Below, one piece after another: positions 43,463 through 53,595 of a DNA stretch of 64,000 nucleotides. The translations under genes were made by a program, and so were the position numbers. The DNA is taken from positions 1 through 64,000 of the forward strand of contig NZ_JACESB010000014.1 of assembly GCF_013912005.1 (NCBI RefSeq), written 5' to 3'. The notes under the pieces were generated by a model that worked only from the letters and a program-made list of their open reading frames with translations, was not told the origin of the DNA and ran no database searches. How positions within the stretch are numbered: the stretch's first letter is position 1; every line of letters starts with the position of its first letter. The DNA comes from Brevundimonas sp. (GTDB taxonomy: Bacteria; Pseudomonadota; Alphaproteobacteria; Caulobacterales; Caulobacteraceae).

Positions 43463-46400
43463 ATGCCCAAGCGGACCGACATCCAGTCCATCCTCATCAT
43501 CGGGGCGGGTCCGATCGTGATCGGACAGGCGTGCGAGTTCGACTATTCGGGCGTGCAGGCGTGCAAGGCGCTGAAGGCCGAGGGGTACCGGGTCATCCTG
43601 GTCAACTCCAACCCGGCCACCATCATGACCGATCCCGAGGTGGCCGACGCCACCTACATCGAACCGATCACGCCGGAGATGGTCGAGAAGATCATCGCCG
43701 CCGAGAAGCCGGACGCCCTGCTGCCGACCATGGGCGGCCAGACCGCGCTGAACACCGCCCTGGCGCTCGAGCGCTCCGGCGCCCTCGCCCGGCACGGGGT
43801 CGAGATGATCGGCGCGAAGGCGGACGTCATCGACAAGGCCGAGGACCGCCAGAAATTCCGCGACGCCATGGACAAGCTCGGGCTCGAGAGCCCGCGCTCC
43901 AAGGCCATCCACCACATCGACGAGGCCGAGGACGCGCTCGCCTTCGTCGGCCTGCCGGCCATCATCCGCCCCAGCTTCACCCTCGCCGGCACCGGCGGCG
44001 GCATCGCCTACAATGTCGAGGAGTTCCGCGAGATCGTGGAACGCGGCCTCGACCTCTCGCCGACCACCGAGGTGCTGATCGAGGAGAGCGTGCTCGGCTG
44101 GAAGGAGTACGAGATGGAGGTGGTCCGCGACCGGGCGGACAACTGCATCATCGTCTGCTCGATCGAAAACGTGGACCCGATGGGCGTCCACACCGGCGAC
44201 TCGATCACCGTCGCCCCCGCGCTGACGCTGACCGACAAGGAATACCAGCGCATGCGGACCGGCTCGATCAACGTGCTGCGCGAGATCGGGGTCGAGACCG
44301 GCGGGTCCAACGTGCAGTGGGCGATCAATCCGAAGGACGGCCGCATGGTCGTCATCGAGATGAACCCGCGCGTGTCCCGCTCCTCGGCCCTGGCGTCCAA
44401 GGCCACCGGCTTCCCGATCGCCAAGGTCGCCGCCCGGCTGGCCGTCGGCTACACCCTGGACGAGCTCCAGAACGACATCACGCAGGTGACGCCCGCCTCG
44501 TTCGAGCCGTCGATCGACTACGTCGTCACCAAGATCCCGCGGTTCGCCTTCGAGAAATATCCGGGCTCCGAGCCGCTGCTGACCACCTCGATGAAGTCGG
44601 TGGGCGAGGTGATGGCCATCGGTCGCACCTTCCAGGAGTCGATGCAGAAGGCCCTGCGCGGGCTGGAGACCGGCCTGACCGGCTTCAACGAGGTCGAGAT
44701 CGACGGCGTCGCGGATGTCGACGACGAAGCCTCGGCGCGCGCCGCCGTCGTTCGCGCGCTGGGCCAGCCGACGCCGGACCGCATCCGCGTCATCGCCCAG
44801 GCTTTCCGCCACGGGCTCACCGTCGAGGAGGTCGAGGCGGCCTGTTCGTACGAGCCGTGGTTCCTGCGCCAGATCGCCGACATCGTGCGCACCGAGGGCC
44901 ATATCCGCGTGCAGGGCCTGCCGACCGACGCCGGGGCCTTCCGCCGGCTGAAGTCGAAGGGCTTCTCCGACGCCCGGCTGGCGCAGCTGACCGGCACGAC
45001 CGAGGCCGAGGTGCGCAAGGCCCGCCGCGCCCTGGGCGTCCGCCCGGTGTTCAAGCGCATCGACACCTGCGCCGCCGAGTTCGCCAGCGCCACCGCCTAC
45101 ATGTACTCGACCTACGAGACCGGCGCCCTGGGCCAGGTTCCCGCCTGCGAGGCTGAGCCGTCCGACCGCCGCAAGGCGGTGATCCTCGGCGGCGGTCCGA
45201 ACCGCATCGGGCAGGGGATCGAGTTCGACTACTGCTGCTGTCACGCGGCTTTCGCCTTCGCCGACATCGGCGTCGAGTCGATCATGGTCAACTGCAACCC
45301 CGAGACGGTGTCGACCGACTACGACACCTCGGACCGGCTGTATTTCGAGCCGCTGACGGCCGAGGACGTGCTGGAGCTGATCGACGTCGAGCGCTCGAAG
45401 GGCGAGCTGCTGGGCGTGGTGGTGCAGTTCGGCGGCCAGACGCCGCTCAAGCTGGCGCACGCGCTGCAGGCGGACGGCGTGCCGATCCTGGGCACCAGCG
45501 TCGACTCCATCGACCTCGCCGAGGACCGCGAGCGGTTCCAGCAGATGCTGCACGAGATCGGGCTGATGCAGCCGCCGAACGGCCTGGCCCGCTCGGCCGA
45601 GGAGGCCGCGCGGAAGGCCGAGGAGGTCGGCTATCCGGTCGTGCTGCGCCCCTCCTACGTGCTGGGCGGCCGCGGCATGCAGATCGTCCACGACCGCGAG
45701 CAGCTGGACCGCTACGTCCATGAGGCGATGCAGGTCTCGGGCGACGATCCCGTGCTGATCGACCACTACCTGAACCGCGCCACCGAGGTGGACGTAGACG
45801 CCCTGTGCGACGACGAGACGGTTTTCGTGGCCGGGGTGCTGGAGCACATCGAGGAGGCCGGGGTGCACTCGGGCGACAGCGCCTGCTCGATGCCGCCCTA
45901 CTCCCTGTCCGCCGCGACCATCGCCGAGCTGAAGCGCCAGACGGCGGAGATGGCCCGGGCCCTGAAGGTCCGGGGCCTGATGAACGTCCAGTTCGCCATC
46001 GAGGAGCCGCACTCCGACGCGCCGCGCATCTTCGTGCTCGAGGTCAATCCGCGCGCCAGCCGCACCGTCCCCTTCGTGGCCAAGACCATGGGCGCGCCGG
46101 TCGCCGCCATCGCCGCCAAGGTGATGGCCGGCGAGAAGCTGGCCGGCTTCGGCCTCGTCGACCGGCCGCTGGACCACATCGCGGTCAAGGAGGCGGTGTT
46201 CCCGTTCGCCCGCTTCGCCGGGGTCGACACCGTGCTGGGCCCGGAGATGCGCTCGACCGGCGAGGTCATGGGCCTCGACTGGAAGCGCGAGGGCGAGGCC
46301 GACCTGCAGCCCGCCTTCGCCCGCGCCTTCGCCAAGAGTCAGATCGGCGGCGGCACCCTGCTGCCGGTCGCCGGTTGCGCCTTCGTCTCCGTCAAGGACG

Positions 46401-46762
46401 ACGACAAGCCGTTCGTGCTCGAGGCGGCCCGCGCCCTGCTGGCCGAGGGCTTCACCCTGATCGCCACCGGGGGCACCCACGCCTTCCTCGAGCAGCAGGG
46501 CCTGCGGGTCGGGCATGTGAAGAAGGTGCTGGAGGGCCGGCCCCACATCGTCGACGCGATGAAGAACGGCGAGGTCCAGCTGGTCATCAACACCACCGAG
46601 GGCAAGCAGTCGCTGCAGGACAGCTTCTCCCTGCGCCGCACGGCGCTGATGATGAAGATCCCCTACTACACCACCGTCCCCGCGGCGGTGGCGGCGGCGC
46701 GGGCGATCGCGGCGATCAAGGCGGGCGACCTCGACGTGCGGCCGGTGCAGGACTACGCCTGA
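43463..46762 (+). CDS. carB: Carbamoyl-phosphate synthase large subunit
   Basis: A 1099-residue enzyme that builds carbamoyl phosphate from bicarbonate, ammonia and two ATP. The first ATP-grasp half has [29 protein letters not shown] and [20 protein letters not shown]; the second has [26 protein letters not shown] and [20 protein letters not shown]. The C-terminal MGS-like allosteric domain (about 955-1090) has [18 protein letters not shown] and [11 protein letters not shown]. It is somewhat longer than E. coli CarB. It is separated from carA by about 6 kb. Confidence 0.98.
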   Translation: MPKRTDIQSILIIGAGPIVIGQACEFDYSGVQACKALKAEGYRVILVNSNPATIMTDPEVADATYIEPITPEMVEKIIAAEKPDALLPTMGGQTALNTALALERSGALARHGVEMIGAKADVIDKAEDRQKFRDAMDKLGLESPRSKAIHHIDEAEDALAFVGLPAIIRPSFTLAGTGGGIAYNVEEFREIVERGLDLSPTTEVLIEESVLGWKEYEMEVVRDRADNCIIVCSIENVDPMGVHTGDSITVAPALTLTDKEYQRMRTGSINVLREIGVETGGSNVQWAINPKDGRMVVIEMNPRVSRSSALASKATGFPIAKVAARLAVGYTLDELQNDITQVTPASFEPSIDYVVTKIPRFAFEKYPGSEPLLTTSMKSVGEVMAIGRTFQESMQKALRGLETGLTGFNEVEIDGVADVDDEASARAAVVRALGQPTPDRIRVIAQAFRHGLTVEEVEAACSYEPWFLRQIADIVRTEGHIRVQGLPTDAGAFRRLKSKGFSDARLAQLTGTTEAEVRKARRALGVRPVFKRIDTCAAEFASATAYMYSTYETGALGQVPACEAEPSDRRKAVILGGGPNRIGQGIEFDYCCCHAAFAFADIGVESIMVNCNPETVSTDYDTSDRLYFEPLTAEDVLELIDVERSKGELLGVVVQFGGQTPLKLAHALQADGVPILGTSVDSIDLAEDRERFQQMLHEIGLMQPPNGLARSAEEAARKAEEVGYPVVLRPSYVLGGRGMQIVHDREQLDRYVHEAMQVSGDDPVLIDHYLNRATEVDVDALCDDETVFVAGVLEHIEEAGVHSGDSACSMPPYSLSAATIAELKRQTAEMARALKVRGLMNVQFAIEEPHSDAPRIFVLEVNPRASRTVPFVAKTMGAPVAAIAAKVMAGEKLAGFGLVDRPLDHIAVKEAVFPFARFAGVDTVLGPEMRSTGEVMGLDWKREGEADLQPAFARAFAKSQIGGGTLLPVAGCAFVSVKDDDKPFVLEAARALLAEGFTLIATGGTHAFLEQQGLRVGHVKKVLEGRPHIVDAMKNGEVQLVINTTEGKQSLQDSFSLRRTALMMKIPYYTTVPAAVAAARAIAAIKAGDLDVRPVQDYA

Positions 46763-46790
46763 CCCGGTCGGGCGGCGCCGCCCTTTCGGG

Positions 46791-48008
46791 TCAGATCCCG
46801 GCCCCCGCCTCCGGATCGGCGGTCGCGTCCCTGCCCTCGACGATGCGGGCGGCGGCGAGGTCGGCGGTGACGTTGCCGATGGTGCGGAAGATGTCGGGGA
46901 CCACCTCGACCGCCAGCAGCAGGGGCAGGACCTCCAGCGGCAGGCCCATGACGATGGCGATCGGGGCGATGGAGGCGAAGAAGCTGACCTGGCCGGGCAG
47001 GCCCACCGTGCCGACGCTGACCGCCAGCGCGGTCACCCCGCCGGCCAGCAGCACGCCCGGCGACAGCTCGATGCCGTACAGGTGGGCGACGTAGATGCAC
47101 ACGGCGAGGTTGGCGACGGTGGAGGTGATGCGGAACACCGCCACCGCCAGCGGCAGCACCAGACCGGCGGTCGCCGCCGAGACCCCGAGGCGGTCGCGGG
47201 CGCGCTCGACCATCACCGGCAGGCAGGCCAGCGACGACTGGGTCGAGAAGGCGACGACCTGGGCGGGGGCGGCGGCCCGGGCGAAACGCGGCAGGGTGAC
47301 CCGGCCCCAGAGCACGGCGACGGCGTAGGTCAGCAGGATCAGGCCGACGAGGGAGAGAACGACGAGGGCGATGTAGTGGCCGAGCACCCCGGCGGCGCCG
47401 AGCCCGGCCCGCAGGCCCACCCCCAGCGACAGGGCGAAGACCCCGATCGGGGCCGCCCGCAGCACCCAGTGCACGATGACGATCATGGTCTCGGCCACGG
47501 CCTCGAAGAAGACCGTCATCGGCTGGCGCAGCCGGCCCGGCAGGCGGGTCGCCGCGAAGCCGAAGACGATGGCGAAGACCACGATCCCGAGGATGGCGTC
47601 GTCAGCCGCGGCGCGCACCGGGTTCGACGGCGCGAGGCTGGTCAGGAAGGCGGCCAGGCCGCCGCCGCCGAGGTTCTCGCGCACGGCGGCGTCGCCGTGG
47701 GCGCCGGCCAGCAGCAGGCGGGCGCCGTCCGGGTCGATCGGCCACAGCACGTGCAGCCCCTGCGAGACCAGCACGCCGTAGAGCGTCGCCCCGACCAGCA
47801 GGGCGGCGAAGACCCAGACCGCCTTCAGCGCCAGACGGCCGGTGGCGGCCGCGTCGGCGATCGAGGCGATGCCGGTGACCAGCAGGCTGAAGACCAAGGG
47901 GATGATGGTCATGCGCAGGGCGTTGAGCCACAGCTGGCCGGCGACCAGGGCGGCGAGCACCTGCAGGCTGAGCGAGGACAGGACGGCGGCGGTGCGGGAG
48001 CGGGTCAT
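46791..48008 (-). CDS. Dicarboxylate/amino acid:cation symporter (DAACS) family, divergent
   Basis: A 405-residue inner-membrane transporter with about eight helices and two hairpins. LNALRMTIIPLVFSLLVTGI, APSNPVRA, FSTQSSLACLPVM (serine-rich hairpin 1) and SVGTVGLPGQVSFFASIAPIAIVMGLP (hairpin 2) identify the family. The usual NMDGT motif is replaced by the region FRITSTVANLA, so the substrate and coupling ion may differ. Substrate unknown. It lies 9 bp after mnmH and could be part of that operon. Confidence 0.85.
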   Translation of the reverse strand: MTRSRTAAVLSSLSLQVLAALVAGQLWLNALRMTIIPLVFSLLVTGIASIADAAATGRLALKAVWVFAALLVGATLYGVLVSQGLHVLWPIDPDGARLLLAGAHGDAAVRENLGGGGLAAFLTSLAPSNPVRAAADDAILGIVVFAIVFGFAATRLPGRLRQPMTVFFEAVAETMIVIVHWVLRAAPIGVFALSLGVGLRAGLGAAGVLGHYIALVVLSLVGLILLTYAVAVLWGRVTLPRFARAAAPAQVVAFSTQSSLACLPVMVERARDRLGVSAATAGLVLPLAVAVFRITSTVANLAVCIYVAHLYGIELSPGVLLAGGVTALAVSVGTVGLPGQVSFFASIAPIAIVMGLPLEVLPLLLAVEVVPDIFRTIGNVTADLAAARIVEGRDATADPEAGAGI

Positions 48009-48017
48009 CCGCGGAAG

Positions 48018-49082
48018 CTAGGCGGGCCGCGCCGCCGGGTCGAGCACTTCCGCGAGCCCGGCCGCGGCGGCGGCGAGGGCGCCGGGCGAGAGCTCGGGCA
48101 GCTCCAGCCGGCGCAGGATCGGGCGTTGGCGGGCGGCGGCGCTGCGGCGGTAGGCCGGATCGTAGTGCGCCTCGATCAGGACCTCCGCCAGCCCGGCGAT
48201 CTGACCCCCGGCCGCCATGGCCCGCCAGGCGGCGATCTCGGCCCGGGCGTGGTGGCGCGGCAGGCGGCCCAGCGCCTCGTCGAGGGCGGCGGGATCGGCG
48301 GCGATGTCGCCGTAGTCCGAGACGATCCGCGCCACCCGGGCGTCCAGCGGCGCGGCCAGTTCGACCGCGGGGGCGGCGGCGAGGGCGGCCCACAGGGCGG
48401 GCGGCACGACCCGCTCGCCGATGCGGCTGCTCTCGGCCTCGACCACCACCGGGCGGGACGGGTCGAGGCGCGACAGGGCGTCGTGCAGGGCCGTCTCGAA
48501 AGCCTTCTGCGACGGCTGCCCGCCGGGCAGGGCGCCGAACAGCGAGCCGCGGTGGGCGGCCAGGGCCTCGAGGTCGAGCGTCTGCACGCCGCGGGCCGCG
48601 AGCGCCTGCAGCAGGGCGGTCTTGCCGCAGCCGGTCGGGCCGTCGAGGGCGACGAGGCGGTGCGGCAGGGGCGCGTCGTACAGGGCCGCCACGACCTGGC
48701 GCCGCCACGTCCGGTAGCCGCCCTCCAGCAGGGTGACCGGCCAGCCGACCTGCTCCATCACGGCGACCATGGCCCCCGAGCGCTGGCCGCCGCGCCAGCA
48801 GTAGACCAGCGGCCGGAACCCGCCCCCGACGTCGGCGAGGGCCCCTTCAAGGTGGCCGGCGATGTTGCGGGCGACGAGGGCCGCGCCGGCGCGCCGGGCC
48901 TCGAACTTCGAGCCCTGCACATATTCCGTCCCGACCGTGGCGCGCTGGGCGTCGTCGAGGACGGGCAGGTTGACGGCGCCGGGCAGGTGGTCCTCGGCGA
49001 ACTCCGACGGGCTGCGCACGTCGATGACGGCCTCGAAGGCGTCGCGGGCGGCCGGCGACAGGTCCGTGGTCCGGCGGATCAC
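48018..49082 (-). CDS. mnmH: tRNA 2-selenouridine synthase
   Basis: A 354-residue enzyme that replaces sulfur with selenium in 2-thiouridine at the wobble base of Lys, Glu and Gln tRNAs. The rhodanese domain (about 1-135) has DVRSPSEFAEDHLPGAVNLP and the catalytic C95 in VYCWRGGQRSG. The P-loop domain has GPTGCGKT at 148-155. It uses selenophosphate from SelD, whose gene overlaps its start by 4 bp (selD-mnmH operon). Confidence 0.95.
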   Translation of the reverse strand: MIRRTTDLSPAARDAFEAVIDVRSPSEFAEDHLPGAVNLPVLDDAQRATVGTEYVQGSKFEARRAGAALVARNIAGHLEGALADVGGGFRPLVYCWRGGQRSGAMVAVMEQVGWPVTLLEGGYRTWRRQVVAALYDAPLPHRLVALDGPTGCGKTALLQALAARGVQTLDLEALAAHRGSLFGALPGGQPSQKAFETALHDALSRLDPSRPVVVEAESSRIGERVVPPALWAALAAAPAVELAAPLDARVARIVSDYGDIAADPAALDEALGRLPRHHARAEIAAWRAMAAGGQIAGLAEVLIEAHYDPAYRRSAAARQRPILRRLELPELSPGALAAAAAGLAEVLDPAARPA

Positions 49083-50125
49083 GGGACCACCCGGACCCGG
49101 GGCGGGCCCTCGACCACCCGGCCGACCACCTCGAAGCCGGTCCCGTTGGTCCGTGCGAAGGCGGCGAGGTCGTCCAGCTCCGCCCCGGCTACGGCGATGA
49201 GCAGGCCGCCGGAGGTCTGGGGATCCGTCAGCAGGTCGCGCCGCCAGGGCTCCAACCCGTCCGGCAGGGCGACCTCGGCCCCGTAGCTGGCCCAGTTGCG
49301 GGTCGAGGCGCCGGTGCGGACACCTCCCTCGAGCAGGTCGCGCACGCCCGACAGCATCGGCGGGGCGGCGCCGATCTCGACCGTCGCGCCGGCCCCGCGG
49401 GCCATCTCCAGGGCGTGGCCGAGCAGGCCGAAGCCGGTGACGTCGGTGAGGGCGTGCACGCCGGGGCGGCCGGCCAGCTTCGCCCCGAAGCTGTTCAGCC
49501 GCGTGGTCGTCTCCATCAGGGCCCGGTAGCCCTCGCCGTCGAGCCGCTCCTGCCGGAAGGCGGCGCTGAGCACGCCGACGCCGAGCGGCTTGGTCAGGAC
49601 CAGCACGTCGCCGGGCCGCGCGCCGCGATTGGTCAGCACCCGGTCGGGGTGGACGAGGCCCATGACGGCGAGGCCGTAGATCGGCTCGACGCTGTCGATC
49701 GAGTGGCCGCCGGCGACGGGGATCCCGGCGGCCGTGCAGGCGGCGGCGCCGCCCTGCAGCACCCGCCCGATGGTGCGCGGCGACAGCACGTTGACCGGCA
49801 TGCCGACGATGGCGAGGGCGAGGATCGGCGTCCCGCCCATGGCGTAGACGTCGGACAGGGCGTTGGTGGCGGCGATCTGACCGAAGTGGAAGGGATCGTC
49901 GACGACCGGCATGAAGAAGTCGGTGGTGGCGATCAGGGCCTGCTGGTCATTGAGGCGCCAGACCGCGGCGTCGTCCGAGGTCTCGGTCCCCACCAGCAGG
50001 TCGGCGAACGGCGCGGCCTGCGGGGTGAAGGCCAGCATGTCGCGCAGCACGCCCGGGGCGATCTTGCAGCCGCAGCCGCCGCCGTGGGCGAGAGAGGTCA
50101 GGCGGGGTTCGGCGGCGTCGGTCAT
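49079..50125 (-). CDS. selD: Selenide, water dikinase (selenophosphate synthase)
   Basis: A 348-residue enzyme that makes selenophosphate from selenide and ATP. The active-site Cys is C18 in HGGGCGCK (C20 follows); it is cysteine, not selenocysteine. The AIRS-type ATP site has TTDFFMPVVDDP, ATNALSDVYAMGG, GGHSIDSVEPIYG, TDVTGFGLLGH and DPQTSGGLL. In this window it pairs only with mnmH; no selA or selB is seen. Confidence 0.97.
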   Translation of the reverse strand: MTDAAEPRLTSLAHGGGCGCKIAPGVLRDMLAFTPQAAPFADLLVGTETSDDAAVWRLNDQQALIATTDFFMPVVDDPFHFGQIAATNALSDVYAMGGTPILALAIVGMPVNVLSPRTIGRVLQGGAAACTAAGIPVAGGHSIDSVEPIYGLAVMGLVHPDRVLTNRGARPGDVLVLTKPLGVGVLSAAFRQERLDGEGYRALMETTTRLNSFGAKLAGRPGVHALTDVTGFGLLGHALEMARGAGATVEIGAAPPMLSGVRDLLEGGVRTGASTRNWASYGAEVALPDGLEPWRRDLLTDPQTSGGLLIAVAGAELDDLAAFARTNGTGFEVVGRVVEGPPRVRVVP

Positions 50126-50190
50126 GCACGCGGCTTAGGGCGAAACCGAGCGTGAACTCAACTGCGGGGGGCGGATGATACCCTCGCCTG

Positions 50191-52032
50191 ATGAAGCGTT
50201 TCCTGCTGATGACCGCCGCCGCCCTTCTCTCCGCCCTCCCCGCCGCGGCCCAGGACGCCCGCCCCCGGACCTGGGCCAATCCGGTCGACCTCGACTACAA
50301 GTACAACTTCGAGCAGACCCATCAGGGGATCAGCTACCGCACCGGCGCTGACCCGGCGATCGTGCTGCACCGGGATCGATACTTCCTCTTCCAGACGCTG
50401 GCCGACGGCTACTGGACCAGCGGGAATCTCGTCGACTGGACCTATGTGCGCCCCGACAAATGGCCCTTCGAGGGGCACGTGGCGCCGGCGGCGGTGTCGG
50501 ACGGCGAGCGGCTGTACCTGATGCAGTCGGCGTTCGAGCCGCGGCCGCTGCTGGTCAGCGAGCATCCGGAGACTGGCCGGTGGGACTGGCACACACGCCA
50601 GCTGCCGCCGGTGCCGGGTGCGGTGAGCCGGGGCGAGGAAGGCCGCTACGGCGACGGCGGCCTCCCTGAGGGCAAGCTGCCGCCGGGGCCGTGGGATCCC
50701 GGCCTGTTCATCGACGACGACGGGCGCTGGTACCTCTACTGGGGCTCATCGAACGTCTATCCGATCTACGGCGCCGAGATCGATCCGACCCCCCCGGTGC
50801 GCTTTGTGAGCGAGCCGGCGGCGCTGGGGCGGCTGGATCCGGCGCGGCACGGCTGGGAACGGTTCGGGGAGAACCATTCCGGCGGCCTGCCCGACGGCAC
50901 GTCCATCCCGCCCTACATCGAGGGCGCCTGGATGACGAAACACGGGGGGCGGTACTACCTGCAGTACGGGGCGCCGGGGACCGAGTACAACGCCTACGCC
51001 AACGGCGTCTGGGTCTCCGACACTCCGCTGGGGCCGTTCGAGTACGCCGACTACAACCCCGTCAGCTACAAGCCCGGCGGCTTCGTCGAGGGCGCCGGCC
51101 ATGGCTCGACCTTCCAGGACCGGCACGGCAACTGGTGGAACAGCGGCACCCCGTGGATCGGCCACAACTGGCGCTTCGAGCGCCGCATCGCGATGTTCCC
51201 GGGCGGCTTCACCCCGGACGGGGAGATGCACTTCATCACCCGCTTCGGCGACTACCCCCAGCGCCTGCCGACGGGGTTGGTGGAGAACCCGGAGAGCCTG
51301 TTCACCGGCTGGTTCCCCCTGTCCTACAAGGTCGAGGCGACCGCCTCCTCGACCCGGGGCGACTTCGCGCCCGCCCGGGCCGTGGACGAGAACCCGCGCA
51401 CCTTCTGGGTCGCCGATCGCAACGCCGCCGGAGAGACCCTGACCCTCGACCTGGGCGGGTTGAAGCGGGTGCACGCGGTGCAGGTCAACTACGCCGACCA
51501 CGAGAGCGGCATCTACGCCGAGCGGCCGGACATCCGCACCCGGTTCCGGATCCTGTGGTCGCGGGACGGTCAGGACTGGGGGGTGTTCGCCGACCTCTCG
51601 AACTCCGACCGGGACCGGCCCAACGCCTATGTCGAGGGCGAGACGCCGGTCGACGCCCGTTTCATCCGCTACGAGCACGGCGAGGTCGCCGCCGCCAACC
51701 TGGCGATCGCCGACCTGCGGGTCTTCGGCACGACGGACGGCCTCGCCCCCGGGACGCCGTCCCTGCGCGTGGAGCGCGACGCCGACCCGCGGAACGCCCG
51801 GGTCCGCGTCGAGCCGGTGTCGAACGCCCTCGGCTACAACATCCGCTGGGGTACGGCGCCGGACCGGCTGTTCCAGACGCACCAGGTCTATTTCGACGAC
51901 CTGCGCGAGATGGACGACCGGCTGGAGGTGCGGGCGCTGAACACCGGCGTGGACTACTGGTTCGCCGTCGAGGCCTTTTCGCCGGCGGGCGTGTCTCCGC
52001 CGAGCCGACCGGTCCGGGCTCCGGCGCGCTGA
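50191..52032 (+). CDS. GH43-like beta-propeller protein with F5/8C and fibronectin III domains
   Basis: A 613-residue secreted protein (signal peptide ends PAAAQ). The five-bladed propeller occupies about 30-370, with candidate catalytic residues D54 (GADPAIV), D169 (WDPGLFIDDDGRWYLYWG) and E244 (YIEGAWMTKHGGRYYLQYG). A discoidin F5/8C domain (about 385-510) has FAPARAVDENPRTFWVADR, and a fibronectin III domain closes (about 520-610). It probably binds and trims a plant or algal glycan. Its start is 65 bp from divergent selD. Confidence 0.85.
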   Translation: MKRFLLMTAAALLSALPAAAQDARPRTWANPVDLDYKYNFEQTHQGISYRTGADPAIVLHRDRYFLFQTLADGYWTSGNLVDWTYVRPDKWPFEGHVAPAAVSDGERLYLMQSAFEPRPLLVSEHPETGRWDWHTRQLPPVPGAVSRGEEGRYGDGGLPEGKLPPGPWDPGLFIDDDGRWYLYWGSSNVYPIYGAEIDPTPPVRFVSEPAALGRLDPARHGWERFGENHSGGLPDGTSIPPYIEGAWMTKHGGRYYLQYGAPGTEYNAYANGVWVSDTPLGPFEYADYNPVSYKPGGFVEGAGHGSTFQDRHGNWWNSGTPWIGHNWRFERRIAMFPGGFTPDGEMHFITRFGDYPQRLPTGLVENPESLFTGWFPLSYKVEATASSTRGDFAPARAVDENPRTFWVADRNAAGETLTLDLGGLKRVHAVQVNYADHESGIYAERPDIRTRFRILWSRDGQDWGVFADLSNSDRDRPNAYVEGETPVDARFIRYEHGEVAAANLAIADLRVFGTTDGLAPGTPSLRVERDADPRNARVRVEPVSNALGYNIRWGTAPDRLFQTHQVYFDDLREMDDRLEVRALNTGVDYWFAVEAFSPAGVSPPSRPVRAPAR

Positions 52033-52093
52033 AGACGCTGGACGGACGCTGCGTCAACGCCTCACAACAGGGCGCCGCTTCGGAGGTCCGCCC

Positions 52094-52771
52094 ATGATCG
52101 TCGTCCACCATCTGAACGACTCCCGCTCGCAGCGGGTGCTGTGGCTGCTCGAGGAGCTGGGGGCGGATTACGAGATCCGCCGCTACGAGCGGGACCCGAA
52201 GACCCTGCTGGCCCCGCGCGAGCTGCGGGCGGTCCACCCGCTGGGCAAGTCGCCGGTCATCGAGCACGACGGCGTCGTGGTCGCGGAGACCGGCGCCATC
52301 ATCGAACACCTGCTCGAGGCCTTTCCGGAATCGGGTCTTCGCCCGCCGGTCGGGACCGCGCCGGGCCGTCGCTTCACCTACTGGATGCACTACGCCGAGG
52401 GCTCGGCGATGACGCCCCTGCTGCTGAAGCTGGTGTTCAGCCAGATCCCGAAGCGGACGCCGGTGCTGGTCCGGCCGGTGGCGAAGGCGATCTCGCGGAA
52501 GGTCGACGCCACGCTCGTCGCGCCGCAGATCCGCGACCACATCGCCTGGTGGGAGGCCGAACTCGGCCGCGGCGGCTGGTTCGCCGGCGAGGCCTTCTCG
52601 GCCGCCGACATCATGATGAGCTTCCCGGTCGAGGCCGCCGGGGCCCGGGTCGGCTTCGGCCCGGACCGCCCGAACTGCCGCGCCTTTCTCGATCGCATCC
52701 ACGCCCGGCCGGCGTACCGGCGGGCCCTGGCCCGGGGCGGGGCGTACGCCTACGCTCCCGCCGCGGAATGA
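52094..52771 (+). CDS. Glutathione S-transferase
   Basis: A 225-residue GST. HHLNDSRSQRVLWLLEELG is the thioredoxin-like N-terminal motif with the Ser-type active site; HPLGKSPVIEHDG holds the cis-proline; VVAETGAIIEHL contacts glutathione. The all-helical C domain ends with FSAADIMMSFPVEAA. GGAGG lies 8 bp before the ATG. Substrate unknown. Confidence 0.92.
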   Translation: MIVVHHLNDSRSQRVLWLLEELGADYEIRRYERDPKTLLAPRELRAVHPLGKSPVIEHDGVVVAETGAIIEHLLEAFPESGLRPPVGTAPGRRFTYWMHYAEGSAMTPLLLKLVFSQIPKRTPVLVRPVAKAISRKVDATLVAPQIRDHIAWWEAELGRGGWFAGEAFSAADIMMSFPVEAAGARVGFGPDRPNCRAFLDRIHARPAYRRALARGGAYAYAPAAE

Positions 52772-52819
52772 CCCCAATCGGCGGCGCAACCGGCGGAACG
52801 GCGGGGCGTTAACGGCTCC

Positions 52820-53017
52820 ATGCGTCTGAAGATGATCCAGATCGTCGCCGCCCTGGCGGCCGCCGTCGCCTTCCTGCTGGCCTTCATGGCCGCCGGCGTG
52901 GTGTTCGTGTCGACCCTGTTCATGATCGCGGGCCTGGCCGCGGTGGCGTGGCTGGCGTGGAGCCTGCTTCGTGCCGGAAACCGGGGTCGCCGTCCGGCGC
53001 GGGCGGGCCGCCCTTGA
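52820..53017 (+). CDS. Small membrane protein (65 aa)
   Basis: A 65-residue protein with two hydrophobic helices (about 6-26 and 28-51) and a short basic tail. No family is recognised. A GTTAAC lies 9 bp upstream. It is in line with the GST and greA genes. Confidence 0.6.
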   Translation: MRLKMIQIVAALAAAVAFLLAFMAAGVVFVSTLFMIAGLAAVAWLAWSLLRAGNRGRRPARAGRP

Positions 53018-53121
53018 ACCTTGGGCCCGGGCGCCCTACCCTCTCTGGCCGGTCGCGCGCGCCCTGCGATCCCTGTGCCGAGTCGTCTTTCAGTCGGGCG
53101 TAACAAGAAACTCACGACATC

Positions 53122-53595
53122 ATGGAAAAAGTGCCGATGACGGCCGAGGGCTACCGCGTCCTCGACGATCAGCTGAAGCAATTGAAGTCGGTCGAAAGGC
53201 CGAGCGTCATCGCGGCCATCTCCGAGGCCCGCGAGCACGGCGACCTGTCCGAAAACGCCGAGTACCACGCGGCGAAGGAGCGGCAGGGCTGGATCGAGGG
53301 CCAGATCGCCGAGATCGAGGACAAGATCAGCCGCGCCCAGGTGATCGACGTCACCAAGCTGTCGGGCGATGTCGTCAAGTTCGGCGCGACCGTCACCGTG
53401 GTCGACGAGGACACCGAGGAAGAGGGCACCTACCAGATCGTCGGCGAACACGAAGCCGACGTGAAGGCGGGCAAGATCTCCGTCTCGTCCCCGATCGCCC
53501 GCGCCCTGATCTCCAAGGAGGTCGGCGACGTGGTCGAGGTCAACACGCCCGGCGGCGTGAAGGCCTACGAAATCCTCAAGGTCGAGTGGAAGTAG
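53122..53595 (+). CDS. greA: Transcription elongation factor GreA
   Basis: A 157-residue factor that rescues backtracked RNA polymerase. The coiled coil (about 8-75) has the acidic tip with D42 and E45 in [17 protein letters not shown]. The C-terminal FKBP-like domain has [25 protein letters not shown] and GDVVEV. Normal length. The next gene starts inside its last codons. Confidence 0.98.
   Translation: MEKVPMTAEGYRVLDDQLKQLKSVERPSVIAAISEAREHGDLSENAEYHAAKERQGWIEGQIAEIEDKISRAQVIDVTKLSGDVVKFGATVTVVDEDTEEEGTYQIVGEHEADVKAGKISVSSPIARALISKEVGDVVEVNTPGGVKAYEILKVEWK

Noticed and set aside
43379-46546. A 1055-codon minus-strand frame opposite carB
   Set aside because: It is antisense to carB; long reverse frames are expected in such GC-rich DNA.
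49079-50125. Selenocysteine in SelD
   Set aside because: The active-site codon is a normal Cys codon and no in-frame TGA is present in the motif.
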